In this document: positions 13,101-27,600 of the stretch, in pieces
Numbering within the stretch: position 1 is the first letter of the stretch
Layout of the letters: every line of letters starts with the position of its first letter
NCBI GenBank assembly: GCA_026874595.1
Contig: CM049315.1
Span: 12,402,664-12,466,663 of the forward strand
DNA from: Sipunculus nudus
Lineage: Eukaryota; Annelida; Sipuncula; Golfingiida; Sipunculidae
DNA length: 64,000 bases
Direction of reading: 5' to 3'
Translations under genes and position numbers: made by a program
Notes under the pieces: generated by a model
Database searches by the model: none
What the model saw: only the letters and a program-made list of their open reading frames with translations
Told to the model about the DNA's origin: nothing

Positions 13101-15559
13101 TTGTCACCTGCAACACCATTGCTAAGTAGCGGCTGAATTCCCTTAAAGGGGAAAGAAGTTCTCATGCCCACAGTAATATTCCCAGAAATCAAATCTGACT
13201 TTAAATTATACTGTGAAGCGGAACTGAAGTGTGCTTGTCTGAAAAAAACACCGTTAATAAGTGCATGTGTACAAGTGAAAGACCTATTAGAAAATGGCAA
13301 AGTGTTTGCTAACAAGAGAGTCTGGCCTGAACCTGTGTCTCAAAATATTCTATGCATAGATTTTGAAACAAAACCAGAAGGTTTGCTATTTGGTTTATTT
13401 GCAAGTTTCCAGAAGTCAGATATTAGATGACCTTCCATCTTGCAGTAATTACAGATTTTCTTTGAAAATGACTGGCCTTGGTTGGATTCAGGCACAGTGG
13501 ACGTGGACTGAGGTGTAGCAATGGACTTTGTTGAACTATCAGGACTATTAGTACTGGGTGACTGCCATTTAAACTTCTTTTGACCATACTGATTTACATT
13601 ATTGTTTGTGAATGACTGGTTTGATTTGCTAGTAAAGGACATTTTGTGTGTTAATGAATAATCATCAGCTAATTGAGCAGCAATGTCAAGTGTTTCAGGA
13701 CTTTTCTCATCAAGAAAAGTTTTAACATCTGCGTTAATGCAGCGCTTAAATTCTTCAAGCAATATCAACTGGTGCAAATTGTCATAATCTTTCATTACAT
13801 TTTTAGAACTACACCAGCGATAAAAAAAACTGCTCTTTTGTCCTAGCAAATTCGACGTAGGTCCGATTTTTGCGCTTTCCAAATTTCTGAATTTCTGGCG
13901 GTAAGCCTCTGGAACTAACTCATAACCTTTTAGGATTAACCGTTTAACCTGGTCAGGGTCAGCAGCGGCTTCTTCTGAAAGCTTTGTATAAATTTCTCTG
14001 GCCTTGCCAGTCAATACACTTTGTAATAGCATAGTCCAATTTTCCTTGGGCCATTTTAAATTTTCAGCTCCCTTCTCAAAGTGTAAGAAATATTTTACAA
14101 ACTTTTTTTTAAAGGTGGGACAAGTCTAAAGTGTTTCTTTTTCTAGTCTTTATCTTTCTAACTGTTAAAGTTCTTCTCTCTCTTCTCTTTGTTTTTCTTA
14201 TTCAAACTGTTTTAACCTTTAATGTTTTTTCCTCTCTAACTGTTTTAATGCTAGCTCATGTTACATTTCTAACTTTTTTAATTCCAACTGCAAAGCAAGG
14301 CTGTCATTTGTTGATGTTTCAACTTAACTCTCTTCAATTAAATCTATACCAACTAGATCCCGCATGATTTTAGCAATGATACCAGGCTTTCTCAAAGATT
14401 TTTTCACACTTAGCTCTAAGTGTTCTCCAAAACTCAATAACTGTTCCTTTGTCAACTGTTCAAGTTGATCAGGGTCGGGATCGTCAACAAATGTCTCAGG
14501 TTTGAAATCTGCCATGTTAAGATTCTAAAACAATAACAAAGACCTAAGAGATAAATCCTGTAAACTATGTAATGTAAACAATATGTAATCTTGTATACAA
14601 TGTATGATAAAACAATGTGTCCAGGTCAAACCTAATAAATTCCCAAAACTATTGAGCATCCCGGACGAGCCCAATGTTATGTTACGGAACCTAATATCAA
14701 CAGATCACGTATGCGTGATGAACATAAATTTTGTCAAGAAAAAAAAAAAAAAAAAACAGATTCTGTAACACTAGGCAGCATGAAATATCTAGGGGAATGA
14801 ATAAAGAAGTCAGTGATTTTTTTGTTAACAAATAACTATAATTTATTCTTAATACAACCCTAACATTACAATACACTAAATCAATACAATTACACAGTAT
14901 AACAGCAGTATACCAACAAATCAATACAATCACACAGTAAAAATAAACAAAGTGCACAGTACCTGGATACCACCACTGTAACAGCGATATGTCCTTTAAA
15001 ATGAATAAGCCGGACGAACAGTTCACACAATTTCTCTCGGAGAATAACAGTCCAATGCAAAGCTCTTGTAACAATCCCGAAAATAAACTGAAGACCAAAT
15101 TCGTCACAAATCCAGAAGAAAATCTGAAGAAAATCCATAATGCCGCACTTATCGCAATAGGTCCCACAAACTAACTTATACACTTCTGTGTCCGCTGGAA
15201 TATTCTCTCACCTCCCTCTCGGCTCCAAAACACAGCCTCTTTTTATAACTTTTCATCTCAAGCCGAGAACTTTTCATTTCTCGAACAATCTAAAGAACCT
15301 AACATAACAAACATGCTCAAAGAACATACTAGAACAAAGAACACTGTGTATCTACATGCCAGGATTCAACCGTGAGCCGGCCCGGCCAGGCCAGGAGAGA
15401 AAACCCCAAGCTAGCATTACAAAGAGAGTTCAACCAGTACGTATTAAACTGAGAGTGCAACATCCGGCCAGGCGAGGCCGCTACAACACGAGCTACGACC
15501 GTGTCACACAATAAAAAAGACATCTGTAAGACTTTTGAACACAATAAAAGGGCACCTGT

Positions 15560-15625
<66 letters not shown>

Positions 15626-18600
15626 TGAGAGTTGTATATCATGAATCTATATGATTATCCGAGACTTAGTTATCTCCCTCTTCAATTAATGAAAACCTTT
15701 CAAAGCGATTTCAATGAAAACTGTCAAGTCTGTCAAGTGTCATACTCTAAAACAGGGGACGGACAGTTAACCCCAGCTCTAATTAAGGGTCAATAAACAG
15801 GTCCATTATTAATCATGCTTCAAGTATTTAGAATTTTATCGTATATAGAAAATTAAATATGAATTCCCCGTGCCATTCTGTTGAATATATTTACCAACCA
15901 AAATTGTGTTGTGCTTCCGATCAAAAAGCAAATACATTTTCAAAATATAAACGTCATTCTATACATATTTCCTTCAATAACCTTCAGCAAGTTAATTTTA
16001 ATATTTAAAACGACACTTGGGACTAACAAAACAATTTTATTCGACTTGGCTGGTAAGAGTCATAAATAAGACTATTTTTTTTCTTTTAATTTAAAAACAA
16101 AAACAGTAAAGTTTTCAAATTTGAAAATAAAAATTTGAAATGGAGTTTTGCAGTCAATTTCAATAGATTCAGCACACGGAAATTAGTTAAAGTGAAGGAT
16201 CTCATTGCATTTAGCACCATATATTTTTCACATTTCACTTTCTGAGTATGAATCATGTATATTGGCCCATTATATTTTTTTTTAAATATCTGGACCGAGG
16301 TAAGTATATAAAATTGCCAATTTCAGTCCTTTTTACCCCGAAGGGTAATGTTTTGAAATATTACCTCTATAAATACAATAGCATCAAACCTTCATAATGA
16401 GGAGGCTGCAGCAAACCCAAAATTCAGGATCGATACGGAAATTTGGCCAAAGGACTATTAGAGAAATTCCCAAAATAATGTCGCATTGCTCAAGATTTAA
16501 CCGGTCTATAAGGGGTGGGGGGGGGGTACCTTAATACAAGCATGACATCGTCCCCATCACTTCAAGGCCAAACACGTGTATCTCACGGGTATTACAACGT
16601 TTAAATGTCATTATCAATAATAATAGAGATTACCAACCTGTACTGTAAGTAGTTGTACAGTCTTCAGTCTTCCATGCAACGAATTTAAACTCTGGCAGTT
16701 TTATTTTCCGTTTAAGGTGGACCTCAGTACTCCATGTGGCCCATTTAAATGCAACCTGATGGGCCATATATGAATCTGAGGAGAAATCATCAACAAGTTA
16801 ATATGCAGTGTGTTCGGGTTTAGTGTTTTATAGTTACCTAAAATAAGTTTTATTCGCGTTTATAACCCTTTGACCCTTTTTCAAGACTTACTTTTTAAAC
16901 AAGTATAAATTAATTGACTGCCTATCTTTATGCATTATTTTATGTTCTTAGTTAATAGGCCTACATCTTATTTATTGTAGTATTAATACAACGCCTTAGA
17001 GCATGTTTTAGTGGCTTTGAGCCGAAACAACCTTTTTTCGGTGTTTCATACCAAATTTTGCGACCCTGACCTCCTCCTTTCCGGACCATAGGACTTTTTT
17101 AAAGTTATCTTTCAGTCTTTCTTGCCGTGACTATACCCTTTCCAGAAACCTTGATGCGCCCCTGCAATTATTAATATTAAAGAATAACTGACGTTTCGCG
17201 GAGTCTATACTTGACAGGCCGGTATCTCATGAGCACAGCTCAGTGCAGGGCGAAACCGAGGCCACGTTAAACATGGATAGAGGTATTCTGGGTGAGCGAT
17301 ATTACCAATCTCCGTACAGGGTCAAAGGTCTATATATATATTTAGCTAATGATTGGACCCTGCCATTTGATTCGGACTAAAGCATGTTTGACCTGACATT
17401 TGACCCAGATAACGCCTCTCTTGGGTGATCAGTAAATGTAAACAACACGAGACTCTTGTCTTATTTCATCATTCAATAATAGTTAATCCTCCAATGTATA
17501 CAGGTAATCCTTTTGCATAATGTTGAAAAGGCCACAACAAATGTCCTTACACTAACATCGTGCATTTATGTCTGGAATAATTCTGGCAGAAGTTGTATCA
17601 CATAAACTATCAATGGCAGCACGTGCACAAAATTTTATTTATATTTACAATACCGCATTACAGATATTACACCTCGAATAGGTCCGCAGGTTTTTCAATA
17701 TTAAAATCTGTTTCACGGACAAATGCCGTTTGTTTGATATATTCGGACAGGGTGTTGCTGAAGCATCCTTTATATTTATTATTTGTTTTAAATATTGTGT
17801 ATTTCAATTGCCGGTAATATAGCTTGCGTTCGACTGGATAAGTGCTTTGTGCACATTGACTGGCAGAGATCAATCCCCTTCATAGACAATATCGCGTGAG
17901 GAGAATGCGATATTACAAGCTAACTTGGCCTACTCCTTGCCACTTAAATAAACAACAACCCACTAATTCAACTAGACGACCATAGGTCGAACGCTTGCCG
18001 GAAATCGGTTGTGAAACACAGACGGACAGACAGAACATATTGTCGGTTTTCTATTAATGGAATGACTCTCAGGGACATTGCTGAGAATATGTGGCCCGTT
18101 GAATGACATATGAAACAAAAGAACAGGCAAGCAGACAAAGCTGACAACAAAAGACGAACAGACAGACATAGTGACTTAGTGAGACAAGATTGACACCAGA
18201 TGACATAACCTAGTGATTGAGAAGATTCAAAGGAAGAAAATGATTTATGTAATTTAGATTTATAGTTTTGGAGGTCTGGCGAATTAATGATATACTTGGG
18301 AGTATCTAGCAGACATATTCCCAAGACGACAAATGCGTTTCGTATTATTAGTGTATGACATGAGATGTCCCAGTTTCAAAAGGATTCCTTCAAAGCTGTG
18401 GTCTGTAGAATGCTATATGTAAGGCGTAAGAACCAGCAAGCAGGCGACTTTGAGGATAACGGACAAACAGATGGACACACTGACAAAGTGACAGAAGATT
18501 GAAACCAGATGCCTTAATCAGGTTATGGAGAAGACTCAAAGGAAGAAAATAAGCTATAGTTTATGTAACTGAGGCTTTGGGTGTAGAGATATGGCCAATA

Positions 18601-21600
18601 CAATGGTACGTGTGTGAGGGTCGTGTGCAGCGCCCACTAGTGGCCATATCCGGAAAATGAAAATTTATTTCTAGATATTAGTGTAAGACATAAGATGTAA
18701 TAGTTTCAAAAGGATTCCGTCAAAACTGTGGCCTATAGAATGCTGTATGTGAGACGCAAGAGCCAACAAGCAGGCGAATTTGAGGACAACTGACAAACAG
18801 ACGAAAACACTGACAAAGTGACTCAAGATTGAGTCCAGATGACTACTCCAGGTTATGGAGAAGAGTCAAAGGAAGAAAAAAGCTACAGTTTATGTAACTG
18901 AGGTTTATAGTTTTGGAGATATTGCCAAAGCATGATATGTTGGGAGAGGTTCGAGTTCAGCGCCCCATAGCAGCCATATCCGAAAAATGAAAAATTGGTT
19001 TCGAGATATTAGTGTAAGACTTAAGATGTAATAGTTTCAAAAGGATTCCGTCAAAACTGTGGCCTGTAGAATGCTATATGTGAGACGCAAGAGCAAGCAG
19101 GCGAATTTGAGGACAACTGACAAACAGACAGACACACTGACAAAGTGTCACAAAATTGTGACCAGATGACTACACTAGGTTATGGAGAAGACTCAGAGGA
19201 AGAAAATAAGCTATAGTTTATGTAATTGAGGCTTATAATTTTGGAGATATGGCCAAAATATAATATGTTCGGGAGGTTCGCATCCAGCGCCCCCTAGCGG
19301 CCCTATTCAAAAAATGAAAAAACTATTTCGAGATACTAGTGTAGGACTTATAATATGTCAGTTTCAAAAATAATAATAATAATATAATCAAAGAACCATC
19401 TACACTCTAAAGACCGCGGATGTATATTAAGTAGACGGTGTGACATTTCAGGTGCAATGTTTCCTGTTCGAGCTTAAAAAAGATAAATCTCTGTAAACTG
19501 ATCACTGGTTCTAAAAAACAATTCTCTAAACCAACAACAAGATCAATAAAACATGGGGCATGGACAGATATGGCGTCCAGATTTTCCCCAAAAGCTAAAT
19601 TCCTGCTGGAAAAAAGTAACCTCGCAGTTTGTAAAAAATGAACTCAAAGAAAACGCATATACATGTCACATAAAGCAGAAGATCTAAAATTTTAATAGCT
19701 TGACCTGTTTCTTTTTGCCATGATGTATTAACATAAATTCTTAAAGTGATATTTACAGCTTTCCATCGTGATGTCGCAAATCTGTGTGTCCCAGGGGAAG
19801 TAGTGTAGATCCATATCACAGCCGAGAGCCAGGATAACCCTATATAAATGCAGGAGAATATTAACCATTTAGTAGTACATCTGATATAAAAAATCAGTTT
19901 GGACATTGAGAAAGACTATTGTTTATGAAAATGTATATTCGTTTTACAAAATTTTTTACATGACAGTAAGGGTAACATGCGAAACATGTAATGTGCATAT
20001 AAACATATGATTTTAACGGAAAGTAATCAAAGGAGAAAAAGATGAATCTACTTTATACGTCCTATTTTACATAAGTACCATAAAAAGCCGGTGAATACTG
20101 GACAGACATTGAACAAATGGAAAATATGCATAATTTCTTAACAATTAAAATAACAAAGAAAAATGTTCACGAATAAACTATCTCTTGTTACAGATAAAGT
20201 GAAATAAATTAAATATGTCGATCAAATTACAAACCGACTTAAGTAAAAATCCCAATCAAACAAGACCATAGCCAATTACAAACAAATATATAAGAAAATT
20301 TTCAGTAATAAATATTTATAAAATTAATTAATTTGTTATCACATAAAAGTTAAATATGAAATATTCAAATTTCACCATTATACATCAGCAAGTGTGGCAA
20401 TCACACAGAAAGCAGAAGTACGAGTAGATTAAAGCAGTTACCCTACCCTTTCACTTGAGATAATGTCTAAACTCAAACAGAAAAGTAAAAAGACATAATA
20501 TAAACTGCACATAACATAAACGTTTCAGATTTTAAAAATTCTCTATTTAAAAATAGCACATGTGATAATATATTTGCTGGATTCATACAAAATGCAGAAT
20601 TTTTTTGGGGGGTAAAAAAGACAGCTGGAGGGGAAAATTTTTATAAAGAAAATCATAAAATATATACATGTGCCGAAGTGAATCGTGGCGTTTTTTTAAA
20701 TCATTTTTAATTTTAATTCTTGGATTTAGCTGTATATTTGTATTTATTGAGAGGGTAGTCGGTGCGCTTGCTAGAGTCATTGTGTCCTTAGTCAGTAGGG
20801 GTATTACATAAGGGTCACCCGGTGCTCTGTTTCAAGTTATGGGAGGGTAGTATTGATCTCAGCCTAAAAAGTATTCAGTGGATATAGATCATGAATATAG
20901 ATGAACCATAGTAGCAAAACGGGTCCTAGGCATTGCATGAGACTTATGAATACAGACGAGCCTTCCGGGTAGTAAGGTATTTATATAGGTAGCATGGACA
21001 GAGTGGTCATACAGTCTTCGGTTTCAAGAAGCCATCAAGCCGCCAGTCCGGGTCCAGTGCCACCAGTTCAGTCCAGTTATGCCAGTTTGTGTCAAGTGCG
21101 CCTGTCGGTGAACAGTTCCACCAGTCGGGGTCCAGTTCCGCCAGTTAGGGTCAAGTGCTGCTAGTCGGGGTCCTGTGCCACCAGCTGAGATCAAGTGTCG
21201 CCAGTCTGGTTCCAGTGCCGCCAGTTGGGGTCCAGTGCCGCCAGTTGAGATCCAGTGTCGCCAGTCGGGGTCCAGTGCTGTCAGTCGGGGTTCACTGCCG
21301 CCAGTTGTTGTCCAGTAACGCAAGTCGGGGTCCAGTGTCGCCAGTCGGGGCCCAGTGCCGCCACTTGGGGTCCAGTGCCGCCATTTGGGGTCCAATACCG
21401 CGAGTCGGGGTCCAGTGCCACCGCTTGGGGTCCAATACCGCCAGTCGGGGTCCAGTGTCGCTAATCGGGGTCAAGTCGTGCCAGATTAGAACGTCTTGAC
21501 ACTGCGTCATCGGCTTCTGTCTGTAACTACCTTTTTGGTGCAGCAAATGTGTTTCATGTTAGGCGTAACAGGGTGGGAACCCTATCTAGTAGGTTGTTTT

Positions 21601-24600
21601 TGAAATATGTGATTTTATTTCAGTAAGTTTTTGTTGCTTAGCCACTACCTTGTGTTTTGTTATGTAGCTGGTGCCAATAAGATGGGTGCTCCATCAACAT
21701 CACACAGTCTCTACTTTACAACGTTAAACTAAAACCTTTTTTCCTAGGGTACCGTTTAAGGGCAGCATTATCGGGTGACAATACACTTCTTTCAACCACT
21801 CCAAGTCGATGTTTGGTTCATAACTTTCCAACCTTCGGCTGAGTGTCCATTTGCTAAAGCGGTAAAAAGCTTGAACAATTTTTCTAACTACATTATAAGA
21901 GTATGTAATGTGCAGCATGAAAATAGACTTTTTAAAAAGTTTTGATGCAATACAACCTAATGGATTTCTTAGATATTTTGAATGTTGTGGTGTTATGTTA
22001 TGTATTGGTAAAATTAGGTTTATATCACAGTTGCCCCATACACTATAGCTTTTTGCAATGCAGTTGAAGAACGTTCCCCATGGCGTTGGGACACTGAATG
22101 GTAAAACATGTACATACAATTTGAATGCTGAAAAAAAATCTGGCAAACCGTTCAGCGAGAATCAACAGGTCATCCTGCAGCAGCGCCACGGCCCAGTTTC
22201 TCTGTGTCATGTTAACAACTGCCCCGTGCTTTAGGTTGGAGAAGTACACGTCTGGATGCCACAATTCATTGGCTCGGTAAGTCAACACAAACGGTTTTTC
22301 CAGACTGAAACCCATCAGCCGGTCGTCCACCCAAAACATGTTATATGTGAAATCGAAGTTATACTCCTGAAAATTAACAAACAAAGGTTAAAACCCCATT
22401 CACATGCAAATATTTACTTAGGGAATAATATTCGGATATGCTTAAAATATGCGTTTCATTTGTTCATCTACAAAGAATTTGTACAGGATAAATTTGCGTT
22501 AAAGTAGGTCAAATTCTTCTCGGGTTATATATACTTTGTGCCCAATGTTATGGATGTCCTGTATGCATACTGACATTAAAACACACTATATGAAGCCAAC
22601 AAGGGCCGAAGGACCCAAAGCTCACATTTGAGATATTATGTACGATGATACAATAAAAGAAAGAATATTCTATTTTACACCGGAACTTTAATATGTTTCA
22701 TTTGCTGATCTACGAAGAATTTGTACAGGACATGTGAACGTCAGAAAATTTCCAACAATATTAAACATTTTGTAAATTGAAATGCTTGGTCTGAGCCATA
22801 CATATATCCTATGCATTCAAATAATTTGTAATTTCGCCATGGCTGCAATGCTGATTATTAAGATGTTTACCCTCGCCAGTTTTATACAAATAGTTCAAAT
22901 GACTGATGGTATAATTTTACTTCTCCGGTGGTATGCTGAACCAATTCAGTGAATACAGTGCGCTGAAAACAGACGACATTACTCATATTTTCATCAGGGC
23001 AATGCTAAAAAACCGTTCACTCAAAAAACAGATTGGTTAAATATATAACCAATTTAATTGGTAAAGCCAGTTTTGGTTGTTTTAAACAAGATATTGTTTA
23101 TCTTAACCAATGCATTGTTAAAGTACTAACCAAACCAGTTGGTTGTTTTGACCAATTTTTATTGGTTAACAGAATAAAATACTGTATGTAGGTTTAACCA
23201 ATATATTGGTCAATTGACAACCAAAATATTAGTTACTTTAGCACACATATATGACCAATTTGGTTGGTTGAGATGATATTGGTTGATTTAACCAACACAT
23301 TGGTAATTTCAACCAACTTGTAACCAAACTCATTGGTCATTTAGACCAATTTTGATTGGTCGACCGTTTGGTTGCATATATTTAACCAGTTTTCTTGGTT
23401 GAGTTAAACACTGGTTGATTTTATCAACATATTGGTTATTTTACCAACTGATTGGTCAAGCACTGACCAATCCGATTTGTCAGTTTTAACATCAGACACA
23501 AAAGTGCTCCAAATTAGACACAAGAAATGCAAGCTTCACAGGCTGAGGGGCAAAACGTCTGACTTGTATGCGAGCGGTCACAGGATCGAGTCCAAGACCG
23601 GGCGGAATTTGTGTTTCCTCTTGAAACCTACACCAGAGCAACCCGAGACTGAAGAATGACTTAAAGAAGACTCCTAATCAATCTGAAAACAACTAAAAAG
23701 GATACTGATAGTAGCTGTTCACATATAAATGTGTCCACTAGTCTGACCAATTTGAAATGGTTCATGTGACCAACTTATTATCTGATTTAACCAATTTGTT
23801 TTGGTTGACCTCAACCAAAGTACATTGGTTGAGAATAACCAAATTATTTTGGTCAAACTGACCAATTTTGTTGGTTTAAATGATCAGCAGTGTTGGTTGC
23901 TCTGACCAATATATAGGTTGATTTGACCAATACCTCTTGTTTGATTACGACAAAATAAAATGGTTGTTTTAAAAAATAAATTGTTTGGACATATTTTGAC
24001 CAATTAAATTGGTTGGATTCAAACTTTTTTGTTGTTGATTCAACCAATCTGTTTTTTGAGTGTATGTTCTGAACACAATGTCCAAGTTCAAATAATGCTC
24101 ACTTAACTAAATACATATATTTATAAAATAAAACATAAATGTATATAAAATTACCAGATTTGTTAAATAATCGTAAGTTTTCATATATTAGAGGATAGAG
24201 AATATTCTTGGTATTCACAATATAGACCTCAACTAGTCGGAAATGGTTAATTTTAAGCAAACTTTGAAATAATCTTGACACAATCCAGCGAATCCCAAGA
24301 CCTTAACAGATATAATTATTACTTCTACCCAACAGTAAGGATACTGACAAAAAGTCTTTTACCTGGTGACAAGAATGTATTCACAATGGCTTATATCATA
24401 TTAGGAAAATTTTTTAACATGTGGAGATACATGTCAAATGAACTAAAAATATAATTTAATGTTTCGTTGAATTTGGGTCAAAAGTTGCATTATTGCAGGA
24501 ATAACTATGAATCTTATACTTTAATCAAATCATTTATAATGAATTTGAAGGTATTAATACACTATCACCATTATTATTTTTAATTACGAAAAGCAGTGAA

Positions 24601-27600
24601 AAACTCATCAAATTTTCTTTAATGTACATGCAAATTTCATTTAAAATTTCTAGTTTTGATCCTCACCAGTGCTTCAAAGACAATTTTTTTTTGCCACCCT
24701 AATTTAGATTTTGTCCATTCCCTACATCACCCAAAACAAAAGTACACAATAATTTTTGTTTGGATTTTAACTACGACAGACCGCTGAACTATGTTTTGTT
24801 TTGGCATTTTCAATGGGCGAGTATTGGTCCAGCAGTTATGATTTGTGATTTGTTGACAGACAGACAGACAGACAGACAGACAAAAAGTGATTGCTACAGC
24901 TCACATGACTTTCAGCCGGCTGAGTTAAAAAAATCGGTTCACATGACACAATTTACTTCAAAAGTAAAATAACCTGCATACGACTATTCTTTTGCTTCAC
25001 CTCCTTATGTCGTGAAAATATACTTTTAATCATGTTAATTTACTCCAGAAGTGCCTATACTTCCATATGCAAATATGTTCACATGACACAAATGACTAAA
25101 CAAACTTACATATGTAAATGTTATAACTTTCGTATGTATGTATACATATACTCACATAAGTAAGTGTCTGCATGTGAATGGGGCTCAGCAAAACAAAAAA
25201 AAAAAAAAAATTGAGGATGGTTTCTCAGTTGATATCACCTGTTTTCAATGAAAGTCAGTGAATAAATGTTATTTTGGAATCTTGGATATGAGTTGTAAGG
25301 CGGGTCTGGATGTGGATATACAAGTGTTTGTGAAGGTATGCGCTCTGTGATTGCTTCTTTGGTTGTATCACTGAAGGATTAACGATGTATATTGAAAACT
25401 GTTTGAAAGTAGTGTTACTTTGACAGAGATGTTAGCGCCTGTAGGCAAATGTGTTCAAAGGAGTGTGTAAAAATATATGTTAATAATGAAATTCGCAAAC
25501 TCAATGTAGTTCATATTTTATATCCACTTTCTACGTGCGAGTGGTTTCTGCGCTTGACAAGCGTGCGTCGCATAATTTCAGGTGTATCAAATTTGTGCAG
25601 GACGCCTTTGTATATATAGGTTCTGAGGAACCCTCTATATAAAGTAATAGTTGTAGATGTTTTTCTCCTGCGGGACCTGGTGACTTCCCCTTAGCGTGGA
25701 ACATGTGAAAAAAGGCAACCAGTCCTGCGCAGATAAAAATCAGCACGTATTAAATTTACGGCGATAAGCTGCCTTAAGGAATGGACGTAAAACTGAATCA
25801 AACCAGATTAAGACGGAACTATATATACAAAGAATCCTTATATTCTCATAATGTAACCCTATATATCCCTGTATGAGACTTACAAATTGTAAGAACTAAG
25901 CAGAGACAGTCATTGTTATACCAAAATTATATGTTTGGGTTGCCGCAGAAGTTTGTTTGCACTCCACAAATAGAGGTCCAAGCATTAATAAAGTGACAGG
26001 TTCATTGATTGTGTGAGGATTGGAAATCTTTAGCTTAAGCAATCCAGAAACTATAGTTGTATATGTCAGCGGCATCTGTGGACTAACATTAAAGTGGAAA
26101 GAAAGACTTTTTTAAAAGAAAAATAATTGCCTGTGCATGGTAGATAGAGATAAGGGGGTTTGACAGCTGAATTTTTTCTTCTTTTCTTACACATTGTGTG
26201 CGTACACGTGTGAACTATTTACGGTAACATCTGACATTACTCTGAAACAAACCAATTAATGTGAAAAATCACAATAAGTGGTCACAGTGAAGTTACTTAT
26301 AATACTAAATAATATTGTAAAGTGAGACATACGAATGAAATATGAGTATTTTTATTATGTCACAGCCGGGACTGATCGAGGACACACGATCAATAAAAAT
26401 AAGAGCTGATCTGGACAGCTGACTTACCATTTTGACTTCGCTGACTGAGTATAGACCTTGAAGTGTCAGTGAATAAAACACCACCACGGGTTCTCCTTCA
26501 AACAAAAATAAGGTTAAACAGATTTTAAAATGAGGGACCCAGGGGTCATGACGCTCAGCTGTCTAGGAAAACATTCACAAAGGAATTCTTATCAATGCCA
26601 AATTTTGTAGGTGGTATTTCCATTCAACTTAAACATAGCTCAGACGATATGGGTAACAGAGACCTTATTTCAGGTTTCCAAGGAGAATTTTTACGGACCT
26701 CCTTGGATGTCAAGGAAGAAGATTCTAGGTACAATGGTTACAATTTGTGCCCTGTTAACAGACAACGGCATCTTTAAAGGTGTCAAGAAAATGCATAAAT
26801 TTTTGAAAAAAATAAGGTGGTGCCAACAGTCTGCAGAGACTGATAAAACACTCCATGATGAATGTGCATGCAAATAATCGTGGTGAGGTATTCATTCGTT
26901 GTTCAGAAACTGGGGGTTTATATATATATGTTTAATTATATTGAAGAGTACTTACCCAGGTTGCACCACCAGCTGCAGAAACTGATGAAATATCTAATGA
27001 TCAATATCCATGCAAAGTATCATGGTGATCAATGCAATAGAGGTTCAGATACCTTAGCTTTTGTATCAAATTTTTCATTATTCTGGGGGTACTTTGGGCC
27101 CCATAGCTCAAAAGTTATGGATAACAGAGACCTTATTTCAGATTTCCAAAGAGACTTTTCATAGGCCTGCATGTCAGGAGAAAAGATTCTAGGTCCAGTC
27201 GTTACAATTTGTGCTCTGTTAAGAGATTACCGCATCTTAAAGAGGTCTCGAAAGTGGAGAAAAAATTCGTTAAAAAAGAAAAATACACGTGGCGCCACCA
27301 GACTGCAGAAACTGATGAAACATTCCATGATCAATAATCGTACAAAAAATCATGGTGATCAATGCAATAGTTGTTCAGTTACTTGAGCTTTTGTATCAAA
27401 TTTTCCGTTATTCTTTGGGGTATTTCGGAGCCCCATAGCTCAGAGTTTATGGGTAACAGAGACCTAATTTAAGTTGTGAAGGATATTTTTTAAGGACATC
27501 CCAGGATGTCAAGTTAGAAGATTCTAAGTCCAGTTGTTACGATTTGTGCCCTGTTAACATATCACCGCATCTAAAGAGGTCTCAAAAATAGAGAAAAAAA

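Larger units (their letters stand above)
12078..15563 (-). mobile_element. Gypsy (Gmr1-like, SCAN-gag) LTR retrotransposon, internally deleted, 3' LTR absent
   Basis: Read on the minus strand it runs: 5' LTR (15563-14680), a primer-binding site (about 14674-14658), gag (14515-13340), a protease remnant (near 13315-13046), a linker joined directly to the integrase zinc-binding domain (13062-12544), and integrase core (to 12078). Reverse transcriptase and RNase H are missing. No 3' LTR follows at 11.2-12.0 kb. Gag and integrase carry stops and altered key residues. The copy is dead and lies in channel intron 7. The Gmr1-like assignment rests on the SCAN-like gag. Confidence 0.85.

Noticed and set aside
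21024-21546. Open frames of 69-123 codons with a PVGVQCR-like repeat
   Set aside because: They are artefacts of the 20-bp minisatellite.
21724-22146. 140-codon minus-strand frame left of channel exon 5
   Set aside because: It lies in the intron beyond the phase-verified donor at 22149 and has no channel motifs.
23018-24062. 8-bp target duplication around the palindromic element (AACCGTTC/GTATGTTC)
   Set aside because: Only four of eight positions agree, so it cannot be claimed.
24853-24892. CRISPR-like short repeats (GACA units)
   Set aside because: It is a tetranucleotide microsatellite in a eukaryotic repeat element with no spacers.
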